NCBI GenBank assembly: GCA_032871835.1
Contig: CM065299.1
Coordinates: 43,226,706 to 43,290,705 of the forward strand
Reading direction: 5' to 3'
Source: Dipteronia dyeriana
Lineage: Eukaryota > Streptophyta > Magnoliopsida > Sapindales > Sapindaceae
DNA length: 64,000 nt
Part shown: piece by piece, positions 21,071 through 31,987 of the stretch
How the letters are laid out: every line of letters begins with the position of its first letter
Position numbering within the stretch: the stretch's first letter is position 1
Translations under genes and position numbers: made by a program
Notes under the pieces: generated by a model
Database searches by the model: none
Told to the model about the DNA's origin: nothing
The model's input: only the letters and a program-made list of their open reading frames with translations

Positions 21071-23325
21071 TGTTAGGTCCTAAGGGAGATTGTTAGGTCC
21101 TAGATTTGTGTTGGCTTGATTCCATAACAAAACTTCATTTCTTTGTATTGCTTAGTTGCTTAAGTGGTTTGTGATGATAAGAGATTCAAGGAAGAAAATC
21201 AACTTCTCATGATGCAAAGTTCATCTTCAAGAGGATTGGTACTATTCTTGGATGCTAAGGTATCGAGATCCTTCTTTCTCTTGCAAGGCGTAGGCGCACA
21301 CACACACAATTCATTCAAATGTGTCCATGCTTAGTTGTGCATCTTTAAATGTGCACACACAAAAAATTCATACATTTGTGTCCCTGCATCATAGCGCATC
21401 ATTTGGTATAACACATTCACACACTTGAAGTTGAATGCTCATGCATTGGTATGTAAGTAGCATGTTTTGGAAAATGTATGATTGGAGACTATCTCTATGT
21501 AGTTTGCATTCTTGTGTGAAATGTGTTTGTTTGTTTATATGTTTGTATAACAAGGATCTTGAACTTGATTTTAGTCTTAGATTGTTCATGATTGAGTTCC
21601 GGTCATTTCGGTTACTCATACTATTGATTTCGAGTTCTAAGTCAAAAGATACTACACTTTCAACTCATGTTGCATACATTGTCTTTGTCTTGGTATATCG
21701 ACTCAAATTATTATTTTATGGGTTGAGTATCTTATATTTTCATGTCCGTGAGGGATTCCTAGTTTGTAATTTTCAAACGGATTCAAATTCGAAGTTTGGA
21801 GGCCAAAGAACGGTCGAAGAACGTGAGGAGAGCACACAAGGGGTGAGGTGCGATGGCTTAAACCATCACCATGCACCAACCCGAGATGGCGCGTGGCCAT
21901 CTCGGCCCCAAGAGTGTTCTGCCATGAGATTCCCACGCGCCATCTCGGGGAGACAATAATGAAAGAAGGGAAAAATGGTCCTTTGGCTTTTCACTCTTTA
22001 AAAACTCTTATTCCCTCTCATTCCTTACATGAAGAGAAAATTGAAATTGAAGAACAATTGCAGAATTTTTCTCTCAACATTTTGATTTTTTTTTTTTTGA
22101 TAACTTCTTCATTTCTACTCCGAATTACTTGATTCAAAAACTGATTTCGAGTGTCTTGAAGATTTCTACAAACTACAAGCATTTTCAGAACCAAAGGACG
22201 TCTACATTGTTCGTTGTGATCTGATCTTCAGTTCGTGATTGCATTCTTTTTGGTAAAATCATCTTCTTCTTAGTTTTCTTCTTAGATCTTATTATTGATT
22301 GATGTTATTTGATTATGAAGCATGACTAGGATGATTTTGTTATCATTTTGTGGTTTTTTGATTTGATTTTCAAGTTTAGCTAGATTTGTGATATATTGAA
22401 TGATTTGTGCTAAACTTGATAAACATGAAATTGTTTCTAGAAATCTTTTGTTCTTATGCTTGATTAACTATTTCTAGATTTAATTTCATTTTCTAAGAAC
22501 TATATCTACATCAATTGGTATATTCATTTCATTGATTTGGTTCTTAGTTGATAACATGCTTAAGTTGTCTAGATGCATTTGTGATTGATCTTTGAAAGCA
22601 TAATCAAGTCATCTAGTTGCATGTCCATAGAATTTGTTGATCATCATTTTCTATGTTGAGTGATTGTTTAAGATTTGCATTCATGATCACTTAGATGCCT
22701 TGTGAAGATGTAGAAGGTCTCATATCTTAGAGTGATTCCTTGATTTGAGCATTTGTAAGTCTTAGCTAGAGTTGGGAGGACTTGGATAGCTAAACAAGTG
22801 GAAGTCTCGACAAGAGGTGTGAAACCTCGGATTGTTGAGCAAGGAAGTCTTGGCAAGAGGTGTGAAAAGGTTTGAAGCCTCGGATTGTCGAGCAAGGAAG
22901 TCTTGGCTAGAGGTTTGAAGCCTTGGAGAGTCATGCAAGAAGTCTTGCCTAGGGTAGAGAGGATCCAGATAGGTGAGCAAGAAATCTTCCTAGAGACAGG
23001 GGGTCTTGGATAGGAAGTCGGCTTAGTAGATCACTAGGTTCAAGATAGAGTGAGAGTGAAAGCTTGTAGAGCATGTGTGATTGCTTGAGTGTGTAAATTT
23101 ATTTGAAATAGTGGATTTGCTTTTGCCGGTGGTTGTGGAATCAACCCGTGGATGTTTCCTCTTTGGTGGTTTTACAACGTAAATATCGTGTGTCTTTGTT
23201 TGCAATTTTCATTAAGCATTTAGAATTGCATTGTTTTAACAAGAAGATAAAAATTGGAGCATATACCTATTCACCCCCCCCCCCCCCTCTAGGTATATTT
23301 CACTACAAAGATAAAGGGAATTTCA
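21071..23325 (+). repeat. 5' LTR of element E
   Basis: Starts TGTTAGGTCC and repeats that 10-mer 20 bp later after taagggagat. It ends AAAGGGAATTTCA. It has a CA run near 21297, a T-run near 22087, and a minisatellite of 42-53-bp units (22801-22980, core gaagtcttggcaagagg). A 16-17-base C-run lies near 23273-23288. Only 21958-23325 has a partner in the 3' LTR. Confidence 0.9.
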
Positions 23326-23327
23326 AT

Positions 23328-23342
23328 TGGTATCAAAGCCGG
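23328..23342 (+). other. Primer-binding site of element E
   Basis: TGGTATCAAAGCCGG, two bases after the LTR end; initiator tRNA-Met type. Confidence 0.88.
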
Positions 23343-23379
23343 TGTCTAGACGCACTTAGATAGATCTTCTTTGTAGTGT

Positions 23380-24543
23380 TTGTTTTCTTCATTTTGTTTC
23401 ATCATAATTAAAGATATGTATTCTTTTGTGGCTTCTTTTGTTGAAGGTGAGTCTATTGACTCAGATGATCAAAAGATCAAAGATCTTATTCAAGAAAATG
23501 AAAGGATCTCTAAGATAAATAAGTCTCTCACTAAGAAGTTAGAAAATCATAATTGTAGCTCAAAATGTGTTATTGATTTAAATGACAAAATTCTTAATCT
23601 TGAGAAAAACTTGATTGATAGCAATGATAGATTAAGTATTTTGAAGCATGAAATTGAGCAAAGAGATGAATCTCTTGATCGTGCTAAGAGAATTGAAAAT
23701 GTGCTTAGGGCAAAATTAATTGAGCATGAGAATCAAGAGAAAGTGCTTAATGACAAACTTAATGAGGCTAAAGAGATGATTAACAAGATGTTATCTAGCT
23801 CTAACAAAGTGAAAGCTCTCATTAAGGTTGGAAAGCCTTCAAGTGAAAAAAGAGGTTTAGGATATGTTAATGAAAAATCAACTCCTTCATCTAACAAATC
23901 TACTTTTTTCAAAGCTTGTAGCAATTTAAGTGTAGGTACACTCTCTAACGGTAAAGCCATGAATGCTACCGGAGGTGCCTCAACATCAACAATGAAAGTC
24001 AAAGAAAAGACTCAACAGTGCCAAAGACAAGCTACATCATCATCAAATGCAAAAGGCAAGACATCTAGTGTTGCATGCCAAAGAGGTAAAAATGTGAGAA
24101 GGCAAAATGAGTTCAATGCTCAATCAAATGGTAAACTTCTCAAATTCATACATATTTGTCATTATTGCAACATGGTAGGACACATAAGACCTAGATGTTA
24201 TGAATACATTCATAAATGTAGAATTACCAATGATTTGCATGATATGTCTTTGAATGGTCCTAGGCAATCATCCATGTATGGATCTAGAATTAGACCTAAG
24301 AAGACCTTGGAAAAGCATGTTGAGAATAAATGTGTTGATGATTTGTTTGTTAAATCTTATGTTGTGCCTCGTTCTACTATGCAAAAGAAAGTTGATAATG
24401 CTTTGTTTGATTTGTTTGAAAATGTGACTAATGGAGTCAATGTGCCTAAAAGCATGTTAATAAAAGTAGGAATGAGAAACTTGTCAAGAAAGTTTGGGTC
24501 AAGAAAAACACAACACAATGTTTGGTTGCATAATATGCTTTAA
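23380..24543 (+). CDS. Element E gag
   Basis: 387 codons from ATG 23380; ATG 23416 (MYSFVASFVEGES) is an alternative start. Residues about 30-145 are rich in Lys, Glu, Asn and Leu with heptad-like spacing (probable coiled coil). Then comes a Ser/Thr/Lys-rich linker, then the zinc knuckle CHYCNMVGHIRPRC (24157-24198), a perfect CX2CX4HX4C. Gag packages the element RNA. The N-terminal capsid domain of typical SIRE gag is not seen, as in D. The frame ends early: a one-base shift near 24460 moves the natural continuation (NEKLVKKVWVKKNTTQCLVA) into the pol frame, so the last residues before TAA at 24541 are out of frame. Confidence 0.78.
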   Translation: MFSSFCFIIIKDMYSFVASFVEGESIDSDDQKIKDLIQENERISKINKSLTKKLENHNCSSKCVIDLNDKILNLEKNLIDSNDRLSILKHEIEQRDESLDRAKRIENVLRAKLIEHENQEKVLNDKLNEAKEMINKMLSSSNKVKALIKVGKPSSEKRGLGYVNEKSTPSSNKSTFFKACSNLSVGTLSNGKAMNATGGASTSTMKVKEKTQQCQRQATSSSNAKGKTSSVACQRGKNVRRQNEFNAQSNGKLLKFIHICHYCNMVGHIRPRCYEYIHKCRITNDLHDMSLNGPRQSSMYGSRIRPKKTLEKHVENKCVDDLFVKSYVVPRSTMQKKVDNALFDLFENVTNGVNVPKSMLIKVGMRNLSRKFGSRKTQHNVWLHNML

Positions 24544-27500
24544 GAGCTAATTCATCCTATTGTTGGTACCTAGATAGCGGTTGCTCTAGGAATATGAACG
24601 GTAATAAGGAATTCTTTAAGAATCTTGTTATAAATGATGGTGGATGGGTTACATTTGGCGATGGCACCAAAAAGCAAGTTCTAGGCAAGGGAACAATTTG
24701 TATTCCCGGATTGCCTAAACTTCATGACACCTTGTATGTAGATGGTCTACAAGCTAATTTAATAAGCATCACTCACTTGTGTGAAATTTTTAAAGAAGTT
24801 AGCTTTAACAAGGATGTGTGCACGATAATTGATAAAAAGGGCAAAATTGTTTTGAAAGTCAAAAGGTCTTCGGACAATTGCTATTGTTTAGAGGTTGATC
24901 CACTAACATGTAATATGGCACATGAGTTCAACAAGCTTGAATTATGGCATGAAAGATTGGGCCACATGAATTATAAAGATTTAAAGAAGCTTGAGAGATA
25001 TGACATTGTTAGAGGTCTTCCTAGTCTTGGTAAAAAGCTAGATGGTGTTTGTGAACCTTGTCAATTAGGTAAACAAACAAAAGTGTCTTATAAAAAGAAC
25101 ACTAATTTTACTATCAAGAAGCCCTTAGAACTTGTGCATATGGACCTAATGGGACCAATTCAAACCGAAAGCATAAATGGCAAGAAATACATTTTTGTAT
25201 GTGTTGATGATTTTTCTCGGTTTGCTTGGGTATATTTTCTTAGGGACAAGATTGAAACTTTTGGTTACTTTAAGAAATTTTGTAATCAAGTTCAAAATGA
25301 AAAAGGTCTTGGAATTAAGAAAATATGTCGCATTAGGAGTGATCATGGGAGTGAATTTGAAAATGGTAGATTTAGTGAGTTTTGTGATGATTGCGGAATT
25401 TTACATGAGTTTTCGGCTCCTAGAACTCCACAACAAAATGGTATTGTTGAGAGAAATAATCGTGCCTTGCAAGAGATGGCTAGGGTCATGCTCAATAGCA
25501 CGAAAGTCCCTAGAAATCTTTGGGCCGAAGCGGTCAATACCGCATGCTATGTCACTAATAGAGTTTTTAGAAGGCCCGGCACAAAACAAACCTCCTATGA
25601 ACTTTGGAAGGGCAAGAAGCCCAATGTGAGTTACTTCCACACTTTTGGGAGTAAGTGTTTTATTTTGAATGATAGAGATCACTTAGAAAAGTTTGATGCT
25701 AAAAGTGATATTGGTCTCTTTCTTGGGTATGCTAATAATAGTCGTGCATATAGAGTGTTCAACTTGAAAACTAAGACTATTATGGAATCTATTAATGTGA
25801 AAATAAATGATCTTAGCATACTTGATTTGTGTGATAATCATGGTATCAATAAACCTAAAGAACATTTGTTGAATGACACTAAAGCACCTATTGATGTGAC
25901 TAGTTGTGATGAAAGTGAATCTAATCATAATGATGATAATGGTAGTGTTGCTATAGAAGAAAGTCAAGAGTTAGAAAATGGTTTGAATGATTACCAATAA
26001 GATGTTGAAAATTCTAATTCTAGACTTAGGAACATGCATTACCAACAAGACATCAAAGGTGATTTGAATGAAGGGGTTAGAACTAGAAGGCAACTAGCTA
26101 ACCAAATTTCATATGCTTGCTACACTTCTCAAATTGAGCCCAAGAATATTAATGAAGCAATTATTGATGAATATTGGGTTAATGCCATGCAAGAAGAACT
26201 AAATCAATTTGAGAGGAATGAAGTGTGGTCATTAGTTCCTAGAACAAAAGATATCAATGTGATTGGTACAAAATGGGTGTTTAGGAATAAGACCGATTAA
26301 TGTGGCAAGATTGTGAGAAATAAAGCAAGACTAGTGGCTCAAGGATACAATCAAGTTGAGGGTGTAGACTTTGATGAGACTTTTGTACCCGTTGCACGTC
26401 TTGAGTCCATTAGGCTTTTGTTGTCCATTGCATGTCTTAAGAAATTCAAATTGTTTCAAATGGATGTCAAAAGTGCTTTTCTCAATGGATACCTTCAAGA
26501 AGAAGTGTATGTTGAACAACCTAAGGCTTTTGTAGACCCACACCCTCCTAATCATGTGTTTAAGTTAAGAAAGGCTTTTTATGGCCTTAAGCAAGCTCCT
26601 AGAGCTTGGTATGATAGGTTGACTCAATATCTTATTGACAACCAATATAGGAGAGGTGGTATTGATAGAACATTATTTGTCAAGCATTATAACAATGACA
26701 TTTTTGTTGCACAAATAATGTTGATGATATAGTGTTTGGGTCTACATATAAAACCAAGGTTGATGATTTTGTGAATGTGATGTCAAGAGAATATGAAATG
26801 AGTATGGTAGGTGAACTCAATTACTTTCTAGGCATGCAAGTGAAACAATCTAGCAATGGTATCATGTTGTCACAATCTAAGTATACTAGAAATCTTGTTA
26901 AGAAATTTGGCCTTGAAAGTGGATAAGAATTTGAAACACCTATGAGTACAACATTAAAACTTGACAAAGATGAAAATGGAAAAAATGTTGATCAAAGTCT
27001 CTATAGGAGCATGATAGGTAGCCTTCTCTACCTAACGTCAAGTAGGCCGGATATTTGTTTTAGTGTAGGTTTGTGTGCTAGGTTTCAAGCTAATCCAAAA
27101 GAATCTCACATGAAAGCCGTTAAAAGAATCATTAGGTATATAAAAGGAACACATAATCTTGGTTTATTCTATTCCTTTGATACTAATGATATTCTTGTTG
27201 GCTATTGTGATGCGAATTGGGCGGGAAACATAGATGATCATAAAAGCACATCGGGCGGTTGCTTTTACTTGGGGAATAATTTGATTGCTTGGCTAAGCAA
27301 GAAACAAAATTCTGTCTCTCTTTCATCATCCGAAGCCGAGTACATTGCGGCCGGAAGTGCTTGCACATAACTTCTATGGATGAAACAAATTCTTGAGGAT
27401 TATAAGATAAATCAAGGAAAAATGACTCTCTATTGTGATAATATGAGTGCCATTAAAATTTTTAAAAATCCGGTTCAACACTCACGCACAAAGCATATAG

Positions 27501-27661
27501 ACATTAGGCATCATTTCATTAGAGAACTTGTTGAACATTCAATAGTAACTCTTGAACATATGCCTACTAAGAATCAACTTGCGGACTTATTCACAAAGCC
27601 CTTGGACAAAGAGAGATTTGTATCTCTTAGAAGATCCATTGGCATGATTTGTGTTGATTAA
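24460..27661 (+). pseudogene. Element E pol (protease, integrase, RT, RNase H)
   Basis: One polyprotein in two frames. Domains in order: aspartic protease WYLDSGCSRNM (about 24565-24600); zinc-binding WHERLGHMN ... CEPCQLGK (24945-25065); integrase core with Asp in VHMDLMGP, Asp in RSDHGSEF and Glu in QQNGIVERNN (25130-25460); RT from NEAIIDEYWVNAMQEEL (about 26150) with [23 protein letters not shown] and the YVDD block (about 26720); RNase H with GYCDANWAG, SSSEAEYIAAG and YCDNMSAI; end LADLFTKPLDKERF. Stops TAA at 24531, 25998, 26298, 26924 and 27368. A one-base deletion hits the YVDD itself (near 26720). All enzymes of the copia cycle are represented, none intact. Confidence 0.92.
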
Positions 27662-28361
27662 TGCTTATGTGTGGTCTTGAGTGGCTTGATAAGCAAAACT
27701 ATATTGTATATCTATTTCTTTGAGAGCTACTCATGTGAGAAGTAATGATCTTGATAAAATAGCTTTAATTGCTTCTAGACCATGCACTTAAGTTTTTGTA
27801 AATCTTGTTATTAAAAAAAAAAGTGCACAAATGCTTCTCTTATATGTTTAAGTTTGAGTAATTGAGTTTGAAAGTGTAGATTATGGATGCATTTTGAAAT
27901 TCAATGTATAGTACATGATAGATGACCAATAGTTAGTATCCATTTTGCTTCGGCATCTACATAGAACTCAACGAGCACCTTCATGAAAAGGGCTACACAC
28001 CTTGGTTGTGAAGCCACCCAATGTAGGAAAGGGCTACACCATTGTGATGAGTGAAAGCCGTCATGAAGAGTATATGTTTATGTTAAAAAAAAATCAAAGA
28101 AGTGTTGAAAAAGAATCAATTAAAAAAATTAAAATTCTTTGGTACTAAGCCTAAAAAGAAATGGAGGAAGGCTTAAAGTGGAGTATAGTTGAAAATTGTG
28201 ATTGCTCGGATTGAAAAACAGAAATGGAATGATGAGCCACATGCACACACACGCTCATATGTTGAAATCTATTCTCTTGAAAGGAAAAAATTTGGATGAT
28301 AATCGGTTTGACCTTGATTGGAAAAGCTTTAGATGGATAGGTGTTGAAATAGTTTGCATGT
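27662..28361 (+). other. Element E 3' non-coding region
   Basis: No gene is supported. It has A-runs near 27812, 28085 and 28122. No polypurine tract or TGTTAGGTCC LTR start is present. A deletion has apparently removed the tract together with the first about 890 bp of the 3' LTR. Confidence 0.7.
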
Positions 28362-29716
28362 TGAAAGAAGGGCAAAATGGTCCTTTGGCTTTTCACTCTT
28401 TAAAAACTCTCATTCCCTCTCATTCCTTACATGAAGAGAAAATTGAAATTGAAGAACAATCACAGAATTTTTCTCTCAACATTTTGATTTTTGTTTTTTT
28501 GATAACTTCTTCATTTCTACTCCGAATCACTTGATTCAAAAACCGATTTGAGTGACTTGAAAAGTTATACAAACCCCAAGCATTTTCAGAACCAAAGGAT
28601 GTCTACATTTTTCGTTGTGATCTGATCTTCAGTTCGTGATTGCATCATTGTTTGTAAAATCATCTTCTTCTTAGTTTTCTTCTTAGATCTTCTTATTGAT
28701 TGATGTTATTTGATTAAGAAGCATGACTAGGATGATTTTGATATCATTTTTGGTTTGTTGATTTGATTTTCAAGTTCAGCTAGATTTGTGATATATTGAA
28801 TGATTTGTGCTAAACTTGATAAACATGAAATTGTTTCTAGAAATCTTTTGTTCTATGCTTGATTGACTATTTCTAGATTTAATTTCATTTTCTAAGAACT
28901 AGATCTACATCAATTGGTACATTCATTTCATTGAGTTGGTTCTTAGTTGGTAACATGCTTAAGTTGTCTAGATGCATTTGTGATTGATCTTTGAAAGCAT
29001 AATCTAGTCATCTAGTTGCATATCCATAGAATTTGTTGATCATCATTTTCTATGTTGAGTGCTTGTTTGCGATTTGCTTTCATGATCACTTAGATGCCCT
29101 GTGAAGAGGTAGAAAGTCTCATATCTTAGAGTGATTATTTGTTTTCAGCATTTGTAAGTGTTAGCTAGAGTCGGGAGGACTTAGATAGCTAAGCAAGTGG
29201 AAGTCTCGACAAGAGGTGTGAAACCTCTGATTGTTGAGCAAGGAAGTCTTGGCAAGAGGTGTGAAAAGGTTTGAAGCCTCGAATTGTCAAGCAAGGAAGT
29301 CTTGGCTAGAGGTGTGAAGCCTTGGATAGTCAATCAAGAAGTCTTGCCTAGGGTCGAGAGGATCTGGATAGGTGAGCAAGAAATCTTCCTAGAGACATGG
29401 GGTCTTGGATAGGAAGTCGGCTTAGTAGATCACTAGGTTCAAGAAAGAGTGAGAGTGAGAGCTTGTAGAGCATGTGTGATTGCTTGAGTGTGTAACTCTA
29501 TTTGAAATAGTGGATTTGCTTTTGCCGGTGGTTGTGGAATCAACCCGTGGATGTTTCCTCTTTGGAGGTTTTACCACGTAAATATCGTGTGTCTTTGTTT
29601 GCAATTTTCATTAAGTATTTAGAATTGCAATGTTTTAAAAAGAAGATAAAAATTGGAGCATATACCTATTCACCCCCCTCTAGGTATATTTCACTACAAA
29701 GATAAAGGGAATTTCA
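28362..29716 (+). repeat. 3' LTR of element E, 5'-truncated
   Basis: About 1355 bp matching 21958-23325, from gaaagaagggcaaaatgg to GGGAATTTCA. The U5-side minisatellite is at 29200-29400. The terminal C-run is only six bases (about 29671-29676) against 16-17 in the 5' LTR. Followed by the target copy CAAGA. Confidence 0.88.
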
Positions 29717-31621
29717 CAAGAGAAAAACCAAGAACGTTCGGTCACTTTTTAATTATCAATCAATTTGACTGAAACTCGCATGAACCTTGATTCGATGTTG
29801 TACACAAAACCCTTTTGATGCAAAGGATACTTGTGTACTATCGAAAACAAAAGCGTTCCCTCTTTTCTCTATGCTTGGCCGAATTCTTCACACAATGAGT
29901 TGGACGAATTTTTTTTATAACAATAAAAAAACAAATAAAAAACAACTTCTCACACTAAAAAACTAAGGCTTGGTCGAAATTTACAAGTAGTATATATAGG
30001 AGACCAAATCCTCTCATAAGAAAGATTTACTTGGTGGTTAAGAATCATTTCCTTATGTAGACTTACTTGGTGGTTAAGAATTCTTTTCTAAAAAGAATTC
30101 TATCCTACACCAAGACTCTTAATCCAAATCAATAGTGTATTTTTAACCATATTAAAGGCTTCCTAATTTGATTAGATAAATGATTCCTTTTATTTATCTA
30201 CTTTTCAAATATAGTTATTAATATTAATTATACTACCAACAATAGTATAATATTAGGAGACCATCTCCTAATAGAAAAAGATTTAGACTTTTAATTAACT
30301 AATTAATTAATCACCAAATTAATTAATTTTTATTTAATTAAATAATAAAATAATATAATATAATTAAGCTATTCTAAATAGCCTTGCCGCCCAACACATA
30401 TATATGGGCCAATATATTATTTACTTATTTTATTAAATCCATTTGACCTTTACAAAAAGTCTACATGTGAACTAGACCTATTCTTACAAAAAGAAATAAA
30501 TCCACATACCTCAATACAATTCTAGACGGACCCCTAAATTGGTCCGGTAGAATATATCAAGTGATCCATACAAGTTCGTGTAGATTGGGGATCTTGGCGG
30601 GCTATCTAAATTTAAGCTCCAATAGACACAACCCAATAACAATCAACAAATGATTCACTTTGGTCCGATCTATTTAAGTTTAGTTCATTCCACTAAAGAA
30701 CTAAAATTGAACTCTTAAATAATGATAGAATAAGTTGATGTTACTCATTCGTACCCTAGACAACCTTATTGGAAATAGTGTATCCTCGTGAAGAATACCA
30801 GTAACCGCCAAGAGCTCATAGACCGTCTATAGCTCTCTAAGTTACCATATTTACTCATATGACCACATTTTGAAGTTGGATATTTTGATTTGTCTAGAAT
30901 CCATGTTTCAATAGACACTATTGAAAACTTAACGTTAAGATTTAATATCCAATACCTCAAAACATCCATATGATGATATTCTACTCTCATTTAAAAAATG
31001 GAGACATGATGTCCATATCTATAAATGAAGTCCTCTATCGATTAACAAATGAATACCACCAAACTATCGAGGATAGACTACAATATATAATCGTACTCAT
31101 TGATAGCTCAAATGATAACATTTGCAACCATAAGTCCATCATTTATCTCAGGATTGAGATAGACTCTCCGATTGTCTTCAAATGAAATTTTTTTATCTAT
31201 TGACGGTTCTAGATAAAGTATTTCATTATGATCCTATTCAATGCACCTAGTGCACTAGATTCTTTTGCCCAAAGACGCCACACTTTGATGATTTTAGACT
31301 CATCATAACACATTCGATCCCACTCAAATGCTAGCAAAAAAATCTACAACTTTGACAAGATAAAGGAGCCCAACCTTTTATCTTAAGTTGTGAATATTAT
31401 TCAAGACTAACTAAAGAATTGTGTCTACCTCATACGTATCTTGATCTATGAACAATTTTTCTTTTCTCATAGTCTTTTGACTTTATGATTATTTACTTTT
31501 GACAATTATAATAATTAAACTATAAATGATATAAGATTTGTTAAACTAGAAATTACTGTATTAATATGAAAAGATTGTCAAATACAATATTATACTCTTG
31601 CTATCGGGCATAATCCTAACA
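29717..31621 (-). repeat. C2 5' LTR, outer (U3) part
   Basis: Continues the LTR interrupted at 21070. It matches C LTRs (for example 47600-49695) including long ATTAATTAA-rich stretches near 30290-30360. It ends on the minus strand with TGTTAGGATTATGCCCG. The bases beyond (31622 on) belong to element F. Confidence 0.88.
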
Positions 31622-31987
31622 AGGACAAGGTATACAATACCCATCTGGGATAGGCTAGGCTAGGCCCATACCACTTGTCCCAGACAGGCCAACCAACTAT
31701 CAACGTAGGCAGGTTAAATCGGCAGTCGACATTTCACCAACGACACCTCATAACTCTCCTCGATCGGTGACTTCCAAAAGGGAACCTCGAGCTGAAGTAG
31801 GGGGTAGCTGGCAAACTGCGCAAACAGATCCCATCCTTGAGAATGACAAAGTGGAAGTATCCAGTTAGTCGGGGGGATCTAACATTGAGAGCTCCGAGGT
31901 CTATTCTAAGAGGGATGAAAATACTCGCCTGAGGAACCAACTAGCAGAGATGCAGAAGGAGATCCAGCAGTTGAAAAGAGGGAAGGG

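Larger units (their letters stand above)
21071..29716 (+). mobile_element. Element E: SIRE/Maximus-like Ty1/copia retrotransposon with gag and pol
   Basis: Flanked by CAAGA on both sides (21066-21070 and 29717-29721). It has a 2.26-kb 5' LTR, primer-binding site, gag with a perfect zinc knuckle, full-length pol, a 700-bp 3' region and a 3' LTR lacking its first about 890 bp. It is the best preserved pol in the window: the whole protein can be followed, broken only by two frameshifts and five stops. It could be a relative of the enzyme donor for D. The SIRE/Maximus call rests on gag layout, the C-run LTR end and the pol C-terminus (LADLFTKPLDKERF). Confidence 0.93.
5150..31621 (-). mobile_element. 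Element C2: Ty1/copia retrotransposon, 3' half deleted, with three nested insertions
   Basis: Minus-strand copia element of the same family as C (47328-56751). Its pieces are: integrase fragment 5150-5545; integrase, pre-integrase and gag 12531-13861; leader 13862-14254 and 19805-20770; primer-binding site 20771-20786; 5' LTR 20789-21070 plus 29717-31621. Elements D, H and E interrupt it, each with an exact 5-bp duplication. RT, RNase H and the 3' LTR are missing, cut off at the 5100-5149 junction. The right LTR end (TGTTAGGATTATGC on the minus strand) abuts element F sequence at 31622, so C2 probably landed in F's leader or gag. Confidence 0.88.

Noticed and set aside
21435..22132. 174-codon open frame with hydrophobic start
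   Set aside because: Lies entirely in the 5' LTR of E; the related D LTR has no matching frame.
24460..24600. Programmed frameshift between gag and pol of E
   Set aside because: The shift is followed by an in-frame stop (24531), no slippery heptamer with a downstream structure was visible, and gag coding continues past the shift in the pol frame, so a simple indel is the better explanation.
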